In this document: positions 1-10,411 of the stretch, piece after piece
Layout of the letters: every line of letters begins with the position of its first letter
Numbering within the stretch: the first letter of the stretch is position 1
DNA from: Furcasterigmium furcatum
Lineage: Eukaryota > Ascomycota > Sordariomycetes > Glomerellales > Plectosphaerellaceae
Assembly: GCA_001599815.1 (NCBI GenBank)
Contig: BCIA01000006.1
Coordinates: 2,234,961-2,298,960 of the forward strand
Direction of reading: 5' to 3'
Length of the DNA stretch: 64,000 nucleotides
Made by a program: the position numbers and the translations under genes
The notes under the pieces: generated by a model
What the model was told of the DNA's origin: nothing
Seen by the model: only the letters and a program-made list of their open reading frames with translations
Databases searched by the model: none

Positions 1-452
1 TTGTTGATTTCTTCCTAAGTCTCGAGGTGGGCCCCTTGTCAGACCTGTCTTCATATTCCCCAGTTGACTAACACGTCTACAGCCGCTATATACATTCGTG
101 AGTCTCCTCAAGTCTTGCACCGTATTCAAGTTAACCCTTCCAGGTCGCGTGCGGCGCATTCGTCGGAGTCCTCGCTGGAGTCTGTGTCGGCCTCACGTCC
201 GGCTTCCTCACATCCATATTCGGCATGCAGGAACAGCCGAAACTCGAACCATCCGACGACTACTATTACGAGTCCACCATACCCACGCCCGGGTCCTCTT
301 CGCCCACCAGGCGGTCCAGTCGCGCCGATGACTCCTCTTCCTTCGACGAGTGGATGCTCCTCGAGAAGATGCCCCGTTCCCGGCGGAAACGCACGGCGGG
401 CCTACTCTCGCAGACGATCCTAGAGGAGACAGACCCAGAGATAGAGTTTTAA
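1..452 (+). CDS. 3' end of an unknown membrane protein gene (partial)
   Basis: I do not recognise the family. The last exon runs from 144 to the TAA at 450-452. It encodes a Gly/Val/Leu-rich hydrophobic stretch followed by a Ser/Pro/Arg/acidic hydrophilic tail, consistent with a last membrane segment and a cytosolic tail. The exon is preceded by a good acceptor (AG at 142-143). In front of it I infer a 15-nt exon at 83-97 between an intron ending at 82 (branch-like ACTAAC at 69-74) and an intron starting with GTGAGT at 98. A further exon may end at 26. All pieces stay in one open frame. The gene starts left of the window and converges with the kinase gene to its right. The coding nature of the last exon is fairly secure; the micro-exon is inference. 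Confidence 0.5.
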
Positions 453-752
453 TGACCATGATACGGCTCGGTGACGAGCACAAAGTAGCTAGAGAAGAAT
501 TGAATGATTTCATGACTATATCCGGTACTCCTGATTGCAAACACGCAAATCCTGTACCGTTCCGAGCGAGGCCTTGTGCCTGGGAATCTTCTGTCGGTGT
601 CATCCTGTCCGAACCCCCAACGCCAGTAGGTAAACCACGACGCCCCTTCGGTGCTGATGTCGAGGGCCACATGCCGCGATCAATGCATTATATTACATGC
701 TCGCCCGAGGTCCGCCGTCAGCGAAATGCTGTTGTGACGTAGCAGGTCCTCC
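453..752. other. convergent 3' intergenic region
   Basis: This is the space between the stop of the partial left-hand gene and the stop of the bur1 gene on the other strand. I see no conserved coding signal, only short chance open frames. It presumably holds both 3' UTRs and polyadenylation signals. Confidence 0.5.
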
Positions 753-2617
753 TCATCGTCGATAGTCCCGCGAGCGGTCGCGGTGGTCTCGATCCCTCAT
801 CCCCGGGGACCTGCTCCGGCTTCTCGTCCTGCGGTCTCGGTCCCGGTCGTGCCTCCGCTCGTCTCCACTATTGCGGCGCCGTGGCGGTCGATCATAGCTT
901 GGGATGTATGTGTCTACATCCGGGCCTCCTCTCGGGGGAGGGCCCCTGCCGCCACGAGGAGGGCCTCTGTCCGCATCCCTGTCCCGATCCCTATCGCGGT
1001 ACCGGTCACGGTCTGGCCCATCCCGGCCGGTGCGGTAGCCATCAGCTGGCGGCGGCGGACGGGGCGGTAGGCCCCTCTCGCCCGGCACCACCCGATCGCC
1101 GCGCTGCCATGCTGGCCTCCGTTCGTCACCGTTCCTCTCATTCCGTCGACTGCCGTTCATGCCATGGCGGCCACTGCTGTAAACGTCCCCGCTGTTGAAG
1201 CCGGCCGTGGCCCCGTGTGCTTCGGGCCCCATGCCCACGGTGCCTCCCTTCGGGGCCGGCGGCAAGGCAGCCTTTCGGTCGTGGAACTTGCGCCTGTCAA
1301 GTTCGTGGCTCTCTTCAAAGACCGGGATCTCGCCTGGCTGTAGTGGCAGGGGCATCATCTTGAAGTAGGGATGCTCAAGCGCGTCGACCGCGTTGATGCG
1401 TTGCCTCCAGTCGAGCTTCAGGAGATCTTTGAGAAGACCAATGGCGCCTGATCCGTGCTCGCGGAACCTGGTAGACAAGTTTCCAGGTCTGGGCCGCGGC
1501 ATCATGCCCTCAGCGCCAGGTAACGTGTTCCACAATGGCATGTTTTCGGCGGTAGGCGAGCCCATGAGGTCCCAGATGATGTCGAGCTGATTCGCGTCGC
1601 TCTCGCCCGTCAAAATGGGCTTTCCCGCAAGCATCTCGCCAAAGACACAGCTAATTCTGTCAGCATTCGCCAAATAAGAGAGGGAGGGCGCGAGGGCGCG
1701 GCTCACCCGACACCCCAGACGTCAATAGCGGTGGTATATCTCTTGAGGTGGAGTAGCAGCTCAGGCGGACGGTACCACCTCGTCACGACGAGACCTGTGT
1801 ATTCCCTCTTGCCTTCGCCTCCGCCTTGTCCGGGCCTGGGCGTTGGTCCATCATAGTGTCTCGCCAGGCCAAAATCCGCAATTTGGAGGTTGCCTTTGTT
1901 ATTGATCAGAAGGTTGGCGGCCTTCATATCTCTGTGGAGGATGTGGCTTTCGTGAAGGTATTTCAGGCCCTCGAGGAGCTGGAGCATGTAGCACTTGATC
2001 TGGGGTTCGGTGAAATGTACGGAGGGGTTGTCGAGCAGGCCGGAGAGATCGTGGTCCATGTAGGGGGTGACCATATACATAATAGGCCGCTTCCGCTTCA
2101 CGTCGTTCGCTGAGAGGTGTCAGTGCCGAGGTTTGAGATGCTTGGAGGCGAATACTGACATCTAGGGGGGTGCTCGACGGCCATGTCGTCGAGTCGCAGG
2201 ACGTTTTGGTGGGAGAGGAGCTTGAGAATCTTGATCTCGCGAAGGGCGGTAATGGGGAACTGAGAGTCGTCAGATCTAGGGTCGCTGGGGAGGGAGGCCG
2301 AGTCATCAGTAGAGGGTAGGGACGTACGCCGTCTTTCTCGTTGTGCATGATGATCTTCTTCAGAGCATACATCTCATTTGTTTTTCGGCCGCGAGCGCGA
2401 TGAACCTCACTGCAATGCGCGGTCAGCATGGCGTTGGAATCGTGTGATGGGAATCTGTCTGTGGTGTCTCGTACCCGAAGGTGCCCTCGCCCAGCTTGCC
2501 GAGCAGCTCGTAGTCGGTGATCCTGGAGCATCCTTGAAAGGAGGCCCTCGGCCGCTGGTGCTGGACAGCGAATGCCCGAGGGGACAACCCGCCACTGTCG
2601 GCTAGGGGAGTCGCCAT
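753..2617 (-). CDS. bur1: Bur1/CDK9-type cyclin-dependent protein kinase
   Basis: Five exons: 2617-2475, 2409-2328, 2259-2160, 2109-1707, 1650-753 (1626 nt, 541 aa). Motifs in order are the glycine loop GEGTFGEV (residues 43-50), the PITALRE-type helix (FPITALREIKIL), catalytic HRDMKAANLL (Asp169), DFG (Asp187), and the activation segment ending VVTRWYRPPEL with a likely phospho-Thr at 218. After the kinase fold comes a long Arg/Asp/Gly/Pro-rich tail with RD and RS repeats. PITALRE is the signature of the CDK9/Bur1 group, which phosphorylates Spt5 and the RNA polymerase II CTD linker in the nucleus to promote elongation. The ATG at 2617 gives a short N-terminus before the kinase fold. The RD/RS-rich tail is long, as in other fungal Bur1 proteins. 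Divergent from the asparaginase gene across about 1.3 kb. Confidence 0.93.
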
Positions 2618-3927
2618 GATCGCGCTTCGTCGGATATGCGATGGGCAAGCGATGCAGCGACGCCGATGCGCTGGTTGGGGCGGGATATCGGAGTCGGAGT
2701 TGGAGGTTGACAAAGAAACAGGAAGGGTTCCATTCGTGAACCGGAATCAAGGCGCTGGAGGACTTTCTTTGGTGGCGTCATCCACACAGGTTTGAGGCGC
2801 GACGAACCAGGTAGAGGGCGCGGGAAGAGAAGTTGCGCCCAATTGAATGACCTGTATATCCACATGGTTGTCCTGTGCCAATAAGGTACACAAATCGGGT
2901 GCTAACAGGTTTGTGTTTTTACGTACCCGGCTGGCTCGTGGGGCTCCGTTCTTGCAGGTCCGACCTCCTGCCCGCATGGCAGTTCTTGATGCAGGAACAC
3001 ATTGGAAGCTGATTCGAATAATTCCACGTCCAGGCTCGCCGATCTGATACCTAGGGCCCGCGTTTCCATCTACCGTCCGTCCCCTAGGTATACGATGTTG
3101 GCCCAAGAACGGATCGCACCCTATGGAAGGCCGGATCGGCCACCGAACTGCAAGTCAAGGGAAGGATACCCGAGAGTCTGATCCAGGTCCTGCTGGGTTA
3201 GGGACGAGTATTTGGTTGGAAGCCAAGGCCCTCGAAAGGCATTTGAGATCGGACGTGCTGTATACTGTACAACCCTCGATGCAGAACCCCGTGTTCGAGA
3301 GGAAGGAAGGTCTCAGCTTGCTTAGTTACTTAATCATTACCCCATCGCTCCTTCCACATGCGGTCTTTCAACCCCCGAAAGCCGCCGAAATCGCATGCGA
3401 CAAGTCTATCTGTTAGGGCTTGCGATGAAATTTCGGTGTAGTTCCACCCAAAAGAATTGGTATCTGTATCTACCAGTACCTGGGCCCTCGAGAGGCGCAA
3501 CCTTGTTGACCGTCCTTGATGAAGACTTTCCCGCACAACAACACGATGAATGAGTCGGGAATCCCCTTTTTCAGTCTCCACCTCCCTCCGGTGTCCATGT
3601 CGCCATCATGAATCTCACTTTTTTCTCGCTCCTCGCAAACGAACCTCTCACCTCAGGCTCTTCAACCTAATCAGTTCATCTATCTTGAATTTGCATCGGC
3701 CACCTTTGATTGTTGTTGGAGATCCCGCTGATAAGAACCACCACTATCGCGATTTTCCTCCTCAACCTCCCTAACTGAGTCTCGGTGAACCAAGACGAGA
3801 GACCTCCAGTCGACTTACTCTCACATCCCGAGGCTTCTGTTCTCCTAGGTATCAAGGTACTTCATCCGACTCCGCATCGAAAGAGCACTACTAACTGCCT
3901 GCCACTCAGTCCATAAGATCACACATA
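2618..3927. other. divergent promoter region, bur1 / asparaginase
   Basis: This 1.3 kb separates two genes transcribed away from each other, so it should hold both promoters. From about 3560 to 3700 the plus strand is pyrimidine-rich, as fungal 5' leaders often are just before a start codon. No ORF here looks coding; all are short and overlap in several frames. A partial palindrome CTAGGTATAC lies near 3083-3093. Confidence 0.5.
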
Positions 3928-5508
3928 ATGGACGCCTCGGAGCCATGCCACCCCGAGTCCCGGGTCCTCATCATCATGACGGGTGGCACAATTTGCATGC
4001 AGCCGTCTGCTGACGGCCTGCAACCTATCGGCGGCTTCCTGGAGGCTGCCATGGCTCCCCGTCCCTCGTTCAACGACATGTCCTCCCCGGGTCAGCTCGA
4101 GGCGCGGAAGAACGGCGAGGTGATCATGCTCGACAGCCTGAGAACCCCTCCGAGCGCCTACTCTCGCCACATCCGCTACGGCGTCCTCGAGTTCTCGCCT
4201 CTGCTGGACTCGAGCTCGATCTCCTCCAACGGCTGGTCCGAAATTGCCCAGACTGTTCGAGAGAACTACCGCCTCTTCGACGGCTTTGTCGTGCTTCACG
4301 GCACAGACTCCCTTTCTTACACCGCCTCAGCCCTTTCCTTCATGATGTCCGATCTCGGCAAGCCAGTCATCTTGACGGGCTCCCAGGCCCCGATCTTTGC
4401 TCTTCAATCGGATGCCGTGGATAACCTGCTAGGGTCTCTGATCATTGCGGGCACCTTCGTCATTCCCGAGGTCTGTCTCTTCTTCCACCACCAGCTTTTC
4501 AGAGGCAACAGAACGACCAAGAACTCGGCGGTCAACTTTGATGCTTTCGCGAGCCCAAACTGCGAGCCCCTGGCCAAGATGAACGGCCTGGGTATCAACG
4601 TCGACTGGTCACTCGTCCTGAGGCCGACCAGGATCGCAGAGCTGCAGGTCACCCAGCACCTCGACACGGCACATGTAGCCTGCATCCACGTTTTCCCGGG
4701 TATCAAGCCCGAGATGATCGATTCCGTCCTCCGAGTCCCGAACCTCAGGGGCCTTGTCTTGCGGACTTTCGGAATGGGCAACGCCCCTGGCGGAATCGAC
4801 GGTAGCCTGACAAAGGTCATCAAGTCAGCCGTGGACAGGGGAGTAATCGTTGTCAACGTGAGCCAGTGCCTAGATGGCTTTGTCTCGCCAGTCTACGGCC
4901 CAGGGACTGAGCTCGGCAGGGCAGGCGTCATCTTTGGCCAGGACCTCACGACCGAGGCGGCCCTGACGAAGCTTTCGTTCCTTTTGGCCCTGCCCAATCT
5001 TTCCACAGCAGAGATTGGAGCTCGCATGTCCGTGTCTCTTCGCGGCGAAATGACCGAGCTCACCCGGCCAATCTTTTCACACCCCGGGTCTCTGGATTCC
5101 GCGATTGCCCGCCTCTCGACCACGGACTCGGCGTTCACGGTCCTCGGTTATGCCATTCGCGATCGCGATTTGAAGGCCGTGAAGGACATCCTCGACAACG
5201 ACGATGTTGGATCTAGCAACCCGCTAATGAAGAAGGCGGATTACGCCGGGAATACGGCTCTTCATCTTGCTGCCGTGGGCTCGGCGGCGATTGTGCGAGA
5301 GTTGTTGATGCGAGGTGCCAGCGTCCACGCCCGCAACTTTGCAAATAACACGCCGCTCTTCCTCGCGCAAAGGATAGGGAACGAGGAGTGCATCCAGGTC
5401 TTGAAGAAGGCCGGCGGCCATTTGTGGCAGGACGAGGTGAAGATCGTTGGTGGCACGCTCACGCCGGTCGAGGGACCGCAAGATCATGGCGGCTCCAAGA
5501 AGAACTAG
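3928..5508 (+). CDS. L-asparaginase (type I, cytosolic) with C-terminal ankyrin repeats
   Basis: A single uninterrupted 526-aa frame. It hydrolyses L-asparagine to aspartate and ammonia. The N-terminal asparaginase fold shows both active-site signatures: MTGGTI at residues 17-22 (nucleophile Thr21) and HGTDSLSYTASALSFM starting at residue 124 (Thr126-Asp127). There is no signal peptide and the second signature resembles bacterial AsnA type I, so a cytosolic enzyme is expected rather than a secreted type II. The last roughly 100 residues carry ankyrin repeats, the clearest at about 440-470 (GNTALHLAAVGSAAIVRELL). This asparaginase-ankyrin architecture is known from animals and many filamentous fungi. 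The start codon is preceded by a pyrimidine-rich leader. Neighbours are functionally unrelated. Confidence 0.95.
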   Translation: MDASEPCHPESRVLIIMTGGTICMQPSADGLQPIGGFLEAAMAPRPSFNDMSSPGQLEARKNGEVIMLDSLRTPPSAYSRHIRYGVLEFSPLLDSSSISSNGWSEIAQTVRENYRLFDGFVVLHGTDSLSYTASALSFMMSDLGKPVILTGSQAPIFALQSDAVDNLLGSLIIAGTFVIPEVCLFFHHQLFRGNRTTKNSAVNFDAFASPNCEPLAKMNGLGINVDWSLVLRPTRIAELQVTQHLDTAHVACIHVFPGIKPEMIDSVLRVPNLRGLVLRTFGMGNAPGGIDGSLTKVIKSAVDRGVIVVNVSQCLDGFVSPVYGPGTELGRAGVIFGQDLTTEAALTKLSFLLALPNLSTAEIGARMSVSLRGEMTELTRPIFSHPGSLDSAIARLSTTDSAFTVLGYAIRDRDLKAVKDILDNDDVGSSNPLMKKADYAGNTALHLAAVGSAAIVRELLMRGASVHARNFANNTPLFLAQRIGNEECIQVLKKAGGHLWQDEVKIVGGTLTPVEGPQDHGGSKKN

Positions 5509-5812
5509 ACTTGCCTGCCAGAATTGTGGTGTCCTCTCGACGTACTGGCAGCAGATCCGCGATAGGCTCTCATTTCAATGAAAGATATAGCAATGCTGCC
5601 AATCGAGTAATTTTAAACCAGATAAAATACGGGCAGATACATTCGTTGCTCAGACAGCTCAGCGTCTGTTTTATCCCCTCATTCGACTCCTCAACGCCCA
5701 AAACATGCCCTACCCGCCCACATATACTCATGTTCTCCGTCTTCCGCTCAAAGATTATAGAACACACCCCCATCATGGACCAAGCAGCCATCCCAAACAT
5801 GGATATGAGTGA
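5509..5812. other. convergent 3' region, asparaginase / pol3
   Basis: Just over 300 nt between two stop codons on opposite strands. It is AT-richer than the flanking genes, as expected of 3' UTRs. No gene seen. Confidence 0.5.
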
Positions 5813-8800
5813 TCACCACATCACCGCAGCGTCAAAGTCAAACCTCGTCAGCTCCTTGCCCGCATCCTCCAGATCCTTCTTCGCCTTCATGCGCATGTAG
5901 AAGATGGGACAGTCCTTGCTGCTGCAGATGACCTCGCAGTGCATGCTGCCCTGGCACCGCTGGCACTGCGTCCACAGCCTGCCGAAGCGCACCTCGAGAT
6001 CTGAGACCCTGTCGAGGGTCTTCTTGTACAGCTCGCCGACGCGGGGCGCGCAGTTGGAGCACACCGCGCCGTTGCTCTCCTCCTTGCTGGTCAGAGGCTT
6101 TTTGCAGCCCATGCACGTCTGGGTCTTCTTCGTGAACTTCATGAGGCCTCCGACGGTGGGGGCGGCGACGGAGATGGTTCTCGTGTGTGCGCCGGCGAGG
6201 AGGGAGTTGGCCTTGGTCTCACCGAGGATGGGCTCGAAGATACGGCCCAGGGGCTTGGCGAGCTGGTTATCGAGGTAGTACTTGGTGTCGATGGGGACGT
6301 TGTTCTCGAGGACGTAGATGGGGTCCTCTGACTTTTCGTAGTTCTTGGATCCCGCCGAGCCCTTGATCATGACGTACGCGACACGATCACCAAGACCAGG
6401 GGCCGAGCCAGCATCGCGCTTCTTCATCCTCTGTGCGAGCTCAACGTGTGCTTGCTTGGCTGCATAGTCGTCCTTGGTCAGGGCCTTGGTGATGACGAGC
6501 TTCGACATATCGACCTTGTTTTGTAAGAGGTCTGCGATGGTGTCCTTGACGTATCTAAGCATTGTTAGAAGAGATCCCAATGGGAATGATGGGAGGAAAC
6601 TCACTCTTGCGCGCCGTTGACATCCTGGTCAATGAGAATCATCCTCAGGACCTTCTCAATGACCGTCTGCACCAAAAGACAGTTGTCTCTTCGCACCGTC
6701 TCGATACCCTTGGTGTCCATCTTGTCGTGCTTCTCCGGCTTGGTCCAGTAGAGACCAGCATATCGCTTTTTGTTGATGAGGAGATACGGGAAGTAGACCT
6801 TCTCGAATTCGAGCTTGATGGGCTTGACGAACTTGGACGAGACGTATCCGGCAGCCTCCTCACCCAGCTTCATCGCCTCCGCGAGGTCTTTGGTGCCGAA
6901 CTTGACCATGACGGAATCTGTGTCACCGTAGATGACCTGGGCGTCGTGGGAGTAGCCGTTGGCGATGCTGTACTTCTTCTCGACTTCCTCCCGAGTCCTC
7001 TCAATCATCTGTCGACCGAAACTGGTCGTACTGCTGGCAATTTCCAGACACGGCAGCTTGCCCGTCGTGGCACCGGTCAGTCCATACACGGAGTTTGCAC
7101 TGATCTTCAAGGCCAGCTGTCGACCGTTCAGCACGGCCTTCTTGAACGGGTCCGTCTCGACAGCAAGTTCGCGCTTGGCCTGCTTTCTCGCAGCAAGCAG
7201 TTCTTCCAGGATCTGCGCGAGCAGTCCCTTGCGCTTCTTCGCTGTGACGAAGGTGTCTCCTGCAGGAGTGACAATGTAGTCCTCATCCTTCTTCAAATCG
7301 AACTTTTCGATGGCCTTCTTGTTGACAATGGTGGTGTAGCAGAGATTGTGTGCCTGCATGATACTGGGGTACAGAGAGGCGAAATCCAGGGTAGCGATAG
7401 GGACTTCGTAGAAGCCACGGGTAGGCTCGATGACCGTGGCGCCCTCGTACTGCTCGTCACTCGCCTCGGACTTGAGGTTGGGGATAACAAGCTTCTGCTC
7501 CAGAGCCTTGCGGAAGAGCTGACTGATGAACTTGACTTGCTGGCCGCGAGACAAGAGGAACATGAAGGGCACCCCCGTGACTCTTGCCATCTCCGTGTAG
7601 TTCTCGAGACAAGACAGCTTGTCCATGAGTCGTTGGGGGAGGTAGGCATCCTTCAAGCAGTAGACTGCCAGACGTCGCCGCGACTCGGGGGTACCGTTGA
7701 AAAGCTCCGTAATCATTGTGTGCTGTACATCCTCCTTCTGCTCGCCAAGGAACTGAGAGCACACGGAATTCAGGGTGTAACTTCGGAGCTGGTGATCACG
7801 CTGCACAAGTTGTAGCAGATCGAGCTGCAGGCGGCCATTGGTGTTGGTCGCCTTGGAGTCGCGGTTGCCCATCTGCTTGCTCGAGAAGTTGGTTTCCTTG
7901 GCCCTCGAAGGGACGCTGGGAAGACGTGACCAGTACTCAAAGTCTTTGACCTTCAGGTGCTTTGCCCTGTCCAGGAGGTAGGGGAAATCGAAGTTGGCAA
8001 TGTTGTAGCCGATGATCAGATCCGGGTCGACTTTCTGGATGAATTGCTGCCAGGAGCTGAGCATCTGCCTCTCGTCCGAGAACTCGAGGATCTGGGTGGC
8101 GACAATCGGGCTTGTGGTGTCCAAGCAAAACACGTTTCGCACAAATGGCTTCTTCTCTCCATATCTTGTGACCATGTTGGCGATCTGGATGACGGGGTCA
8201 TGGTTGGGCTCGGGGAAGATACCCTTGCGACCAGCGCACTCGATATCAAAGGACAGGATACGGAGGGGGGCCATCTTGGACCACTCGCCCTTCGGCTCGT
8301 GAGCGATCAGGTCGATATAGTTGATCTCGGCTTCGATCTGGCAGTTCGACTGCCGCAGGGGTTCGGGGATCAACTTGTACGCGCCGGAGGGAGCTTCGAC
8401 CCAGGACATGCCGTGGATCTTCCGGGAGGGTTACGTTAGCAAGGAGGAGAGGGTGGCCGGGGAGGATGATCACATACCTTGCAATCGACCATGAACCTGA
8501 GGATGTATTGGAGGTTGTCAAAGGTCATGATGCCGCCGTCCGCCCCATTCCAAAGGCCCTTCCAATTGGCGCCACCGGACTCAATCTTACTCCTGACCTT
8601 GGCGATAAACTTGGGGTCGTTGATGGTGATCTTGAGGTAGGGGGCCTTCACATTGCCCTGGAAACCATAGATGTTCTCCCGCATGACCATGGACACGGAA
8701 TGAACCACAGGCGCATGCTGGGCGACCTGGGCCTCGAGGTATGCCTTGAAGGCATGGCAGTCTCCGGGCTGGAAGGAAGGGGGTGCCGCGACGTAGAGGT

Positions 8801-9239
8801 AGTGCTTGAAGTCGGTGACGTGGAGCATGACCGAGTTGCCCTCCTCGGTGACGCCGAAGAGCTTGACGGTGGGCCGTCCGCCATGCAATGTGCCCTCCTC
8901 AGCCTCGATCTGCTGGAAAGTCACACTCTCGGCCGAGGGGTCGAGCTTGTGGAGGGGTGGCCGGTCCCATGCCTGGTCTTTTTCTGTGTTGTTCCGCTTC
9001 AGCTCCGTGATGTCTTGGCTCAGCTTCTCGAGGACCTCGGATTCGAAGGCGCTCTTTGGCTGGCTCGAGTTGAGATGGTTCTTGGGGTTCCTCTGGGACC
9101 CTGCGAACCGAGGGGCAGGTGATGAGGAGAAGATGTCGACCTTGCGTTTCTTTGCGGACGCCGGGGAGACGGGGATATTGTGGCGAGTGCTTGATGCCTC
9201 GGCGAGCACCCGCTTCTGGGGGAGGACGCTGGTTGCCAT
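5813..9239 (-). CDS. pol3: DNA polymerase delta catalytic subunit
   Basis: Three exons: 9239-8478, 8418-6605, 6554-5813 (3318 nt, 1105 aa). This is the B-family replicative polymerase that, with PCNA, synthesises the lagging strand. The N-terminus is short and basic (AKKRKVD, a likely NLS). The 3'-5' exonuclease Exo I motif is FDIECAGRKG with Asp312/Glu314. Polymerase motif A is DFASLYPSIM, motif B KISANSVYGLTGAT, motif C YGDTDSVMV (Asp753, Asp755). The C-terminus has both cysteine modules: CysA (CMGC...CSNC, zinc) and CysB (cysteines at relative positions 1, 4, 14, 19), which in yeast Pol3 binds a [4Fe-4S] cluster. Length matches yeast Pol3 (about 1100 aa). All catalytic residues are present, so the enzyme should be active. 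Confidence 0.97.
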
Positions 9240-9431
9240 GATTGAGGGTACGTGTGTTCCTCTTGCGGCGATGTCGGAACGGGGGCGGGCAGAGGGTAGA
9301 GGATCACCGGCTCAGTGGGCGACCATGTTTTGGGATGTTGGATGTTTTTGTATGGTGCAGGTTGCCGGGCACGTTTTGGTCTGGAGGGGGACGATGGATG
9401 ATCCATGAACTTTCGCGGGTCGCTGTGTCGG

Positions 9432-9437
9432 ACGCGT
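9432..9437. promoter_or_regulatory. MluI cell-cycle box (ACGCGT) upstream of pol3
   Basis: A perfect palindromic ACGCGT about 195 bp upstream of the pol3 start codon. In yeasts this is the MBF site that drives G1/S expression of DNA-replication genes including polymerases. A related ACGCGAAAA lies at 9481-9489. Function here is inferred from position and the identity of the downstream gene. Confidence 0.5.
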
Positions 9438-9480
9438 TAGTGACGTGACGTGCAGGCGTGCCGTTTAATGGGACAGGGGT

Positions 9481-9489
9481 ACGCGAAAA
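9481..9489. promoter_or_regulatory. second MBF/SBF-like element (ACGCGAAAA)
   Basis: ACGCG followed by an A-run, about 245 bp upstream of the pol3 start codon and 44 bp from the ACGCGT box. It resembles the hybrid MCB/SCB or E2F-like core. It may act as a pair with the neighbouring site. Confidence 0.35.
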
Positions 9490-10411
9490 AAAAAGCTGAC
9501 TAATACTGCCACGGTTGCACTAACTCCCGAGCCACGGGGATGCATTCAACACAAGCCTCAAGGGAGGCGTTCTGCATTCCAGCCCATGGAGAATCACACG
9601 ATATATTCCTAATTTATAGCTTGCCCATTTGTGGTGATTTGACATTACCGGTCATACATCCCGAATCGTTGAGCCATAAGCACCTACTGGCTCTTCTGTT
9701 TCTGAACCCAGCTCTCCCACTGCTACACTCTACCGGGCTTCAAACCGCTGCAGCGCCTGGATCAGTGTCAGCTTCCGCAAGCCCCCGGGAAACACCATTT
9801 TCGTAAAACCAAATATTCAATCAGACGTCAAACTAAGCAGCATCAAACAAGAGCCCAGTCAAGGCCATTCAGCTAAGCCATGCAAAGAAACAAGTCATCA
9901 TGTAGGAGGACAGGTCGACAAATGGAACAAGTCTTCTCACCTGACATTACATCTTCAACCCAAGAATCAGGCTTGACTGGGAGGATGGTAATGAGACTCG
10001 GAAAGGTCACGCGACAGCGAACAGGTAACACACGTATTAAGTACCCAGGGCCCATGAGCCCGTATTATTCATTGTACGTAACATCGTTCGACCCCGCGAG
10101 TGGCCGCAGGGTCGCCAAGTTCCAAATATCAGGGGGTTCCCTCCCCCAAAGCCGACCGTGCTGCAACTAAGCTGCCTGCCGTGTCCCCGACCGCAGCTTG
10201 GCTGCCGCTGTGGCTTTCCGTTGGTGCCCGAGTGGTGGTGTGTCTACCCTCGAAAATAAAGCAATTTCACATGGAGACCTCTGTGAGGTCGATCACAACC
10301 GTGACGCCGGTGCGCAATGCAACTAGAATCCCCTCCCTTGCCCTCATTCGTACACTCCTCCCCGTGATGCTCGGGGGTCATCCAGCCTTGATGCGTGAAA
10401 CCTCTATGGTA

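Larger units (their letters stand above)
9240..10411. other. pol3 promoter and 3' flank of the rhomboid gene
   Basis: About 1.2 kb between the pol3 start and the stop of the next minus-strand gene. It holds the two cell-cycle boxes annotated separately near the pol3 end. The remainder has only short multi-frame ORFs with no protein-like composition. Confidence 0.5.
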
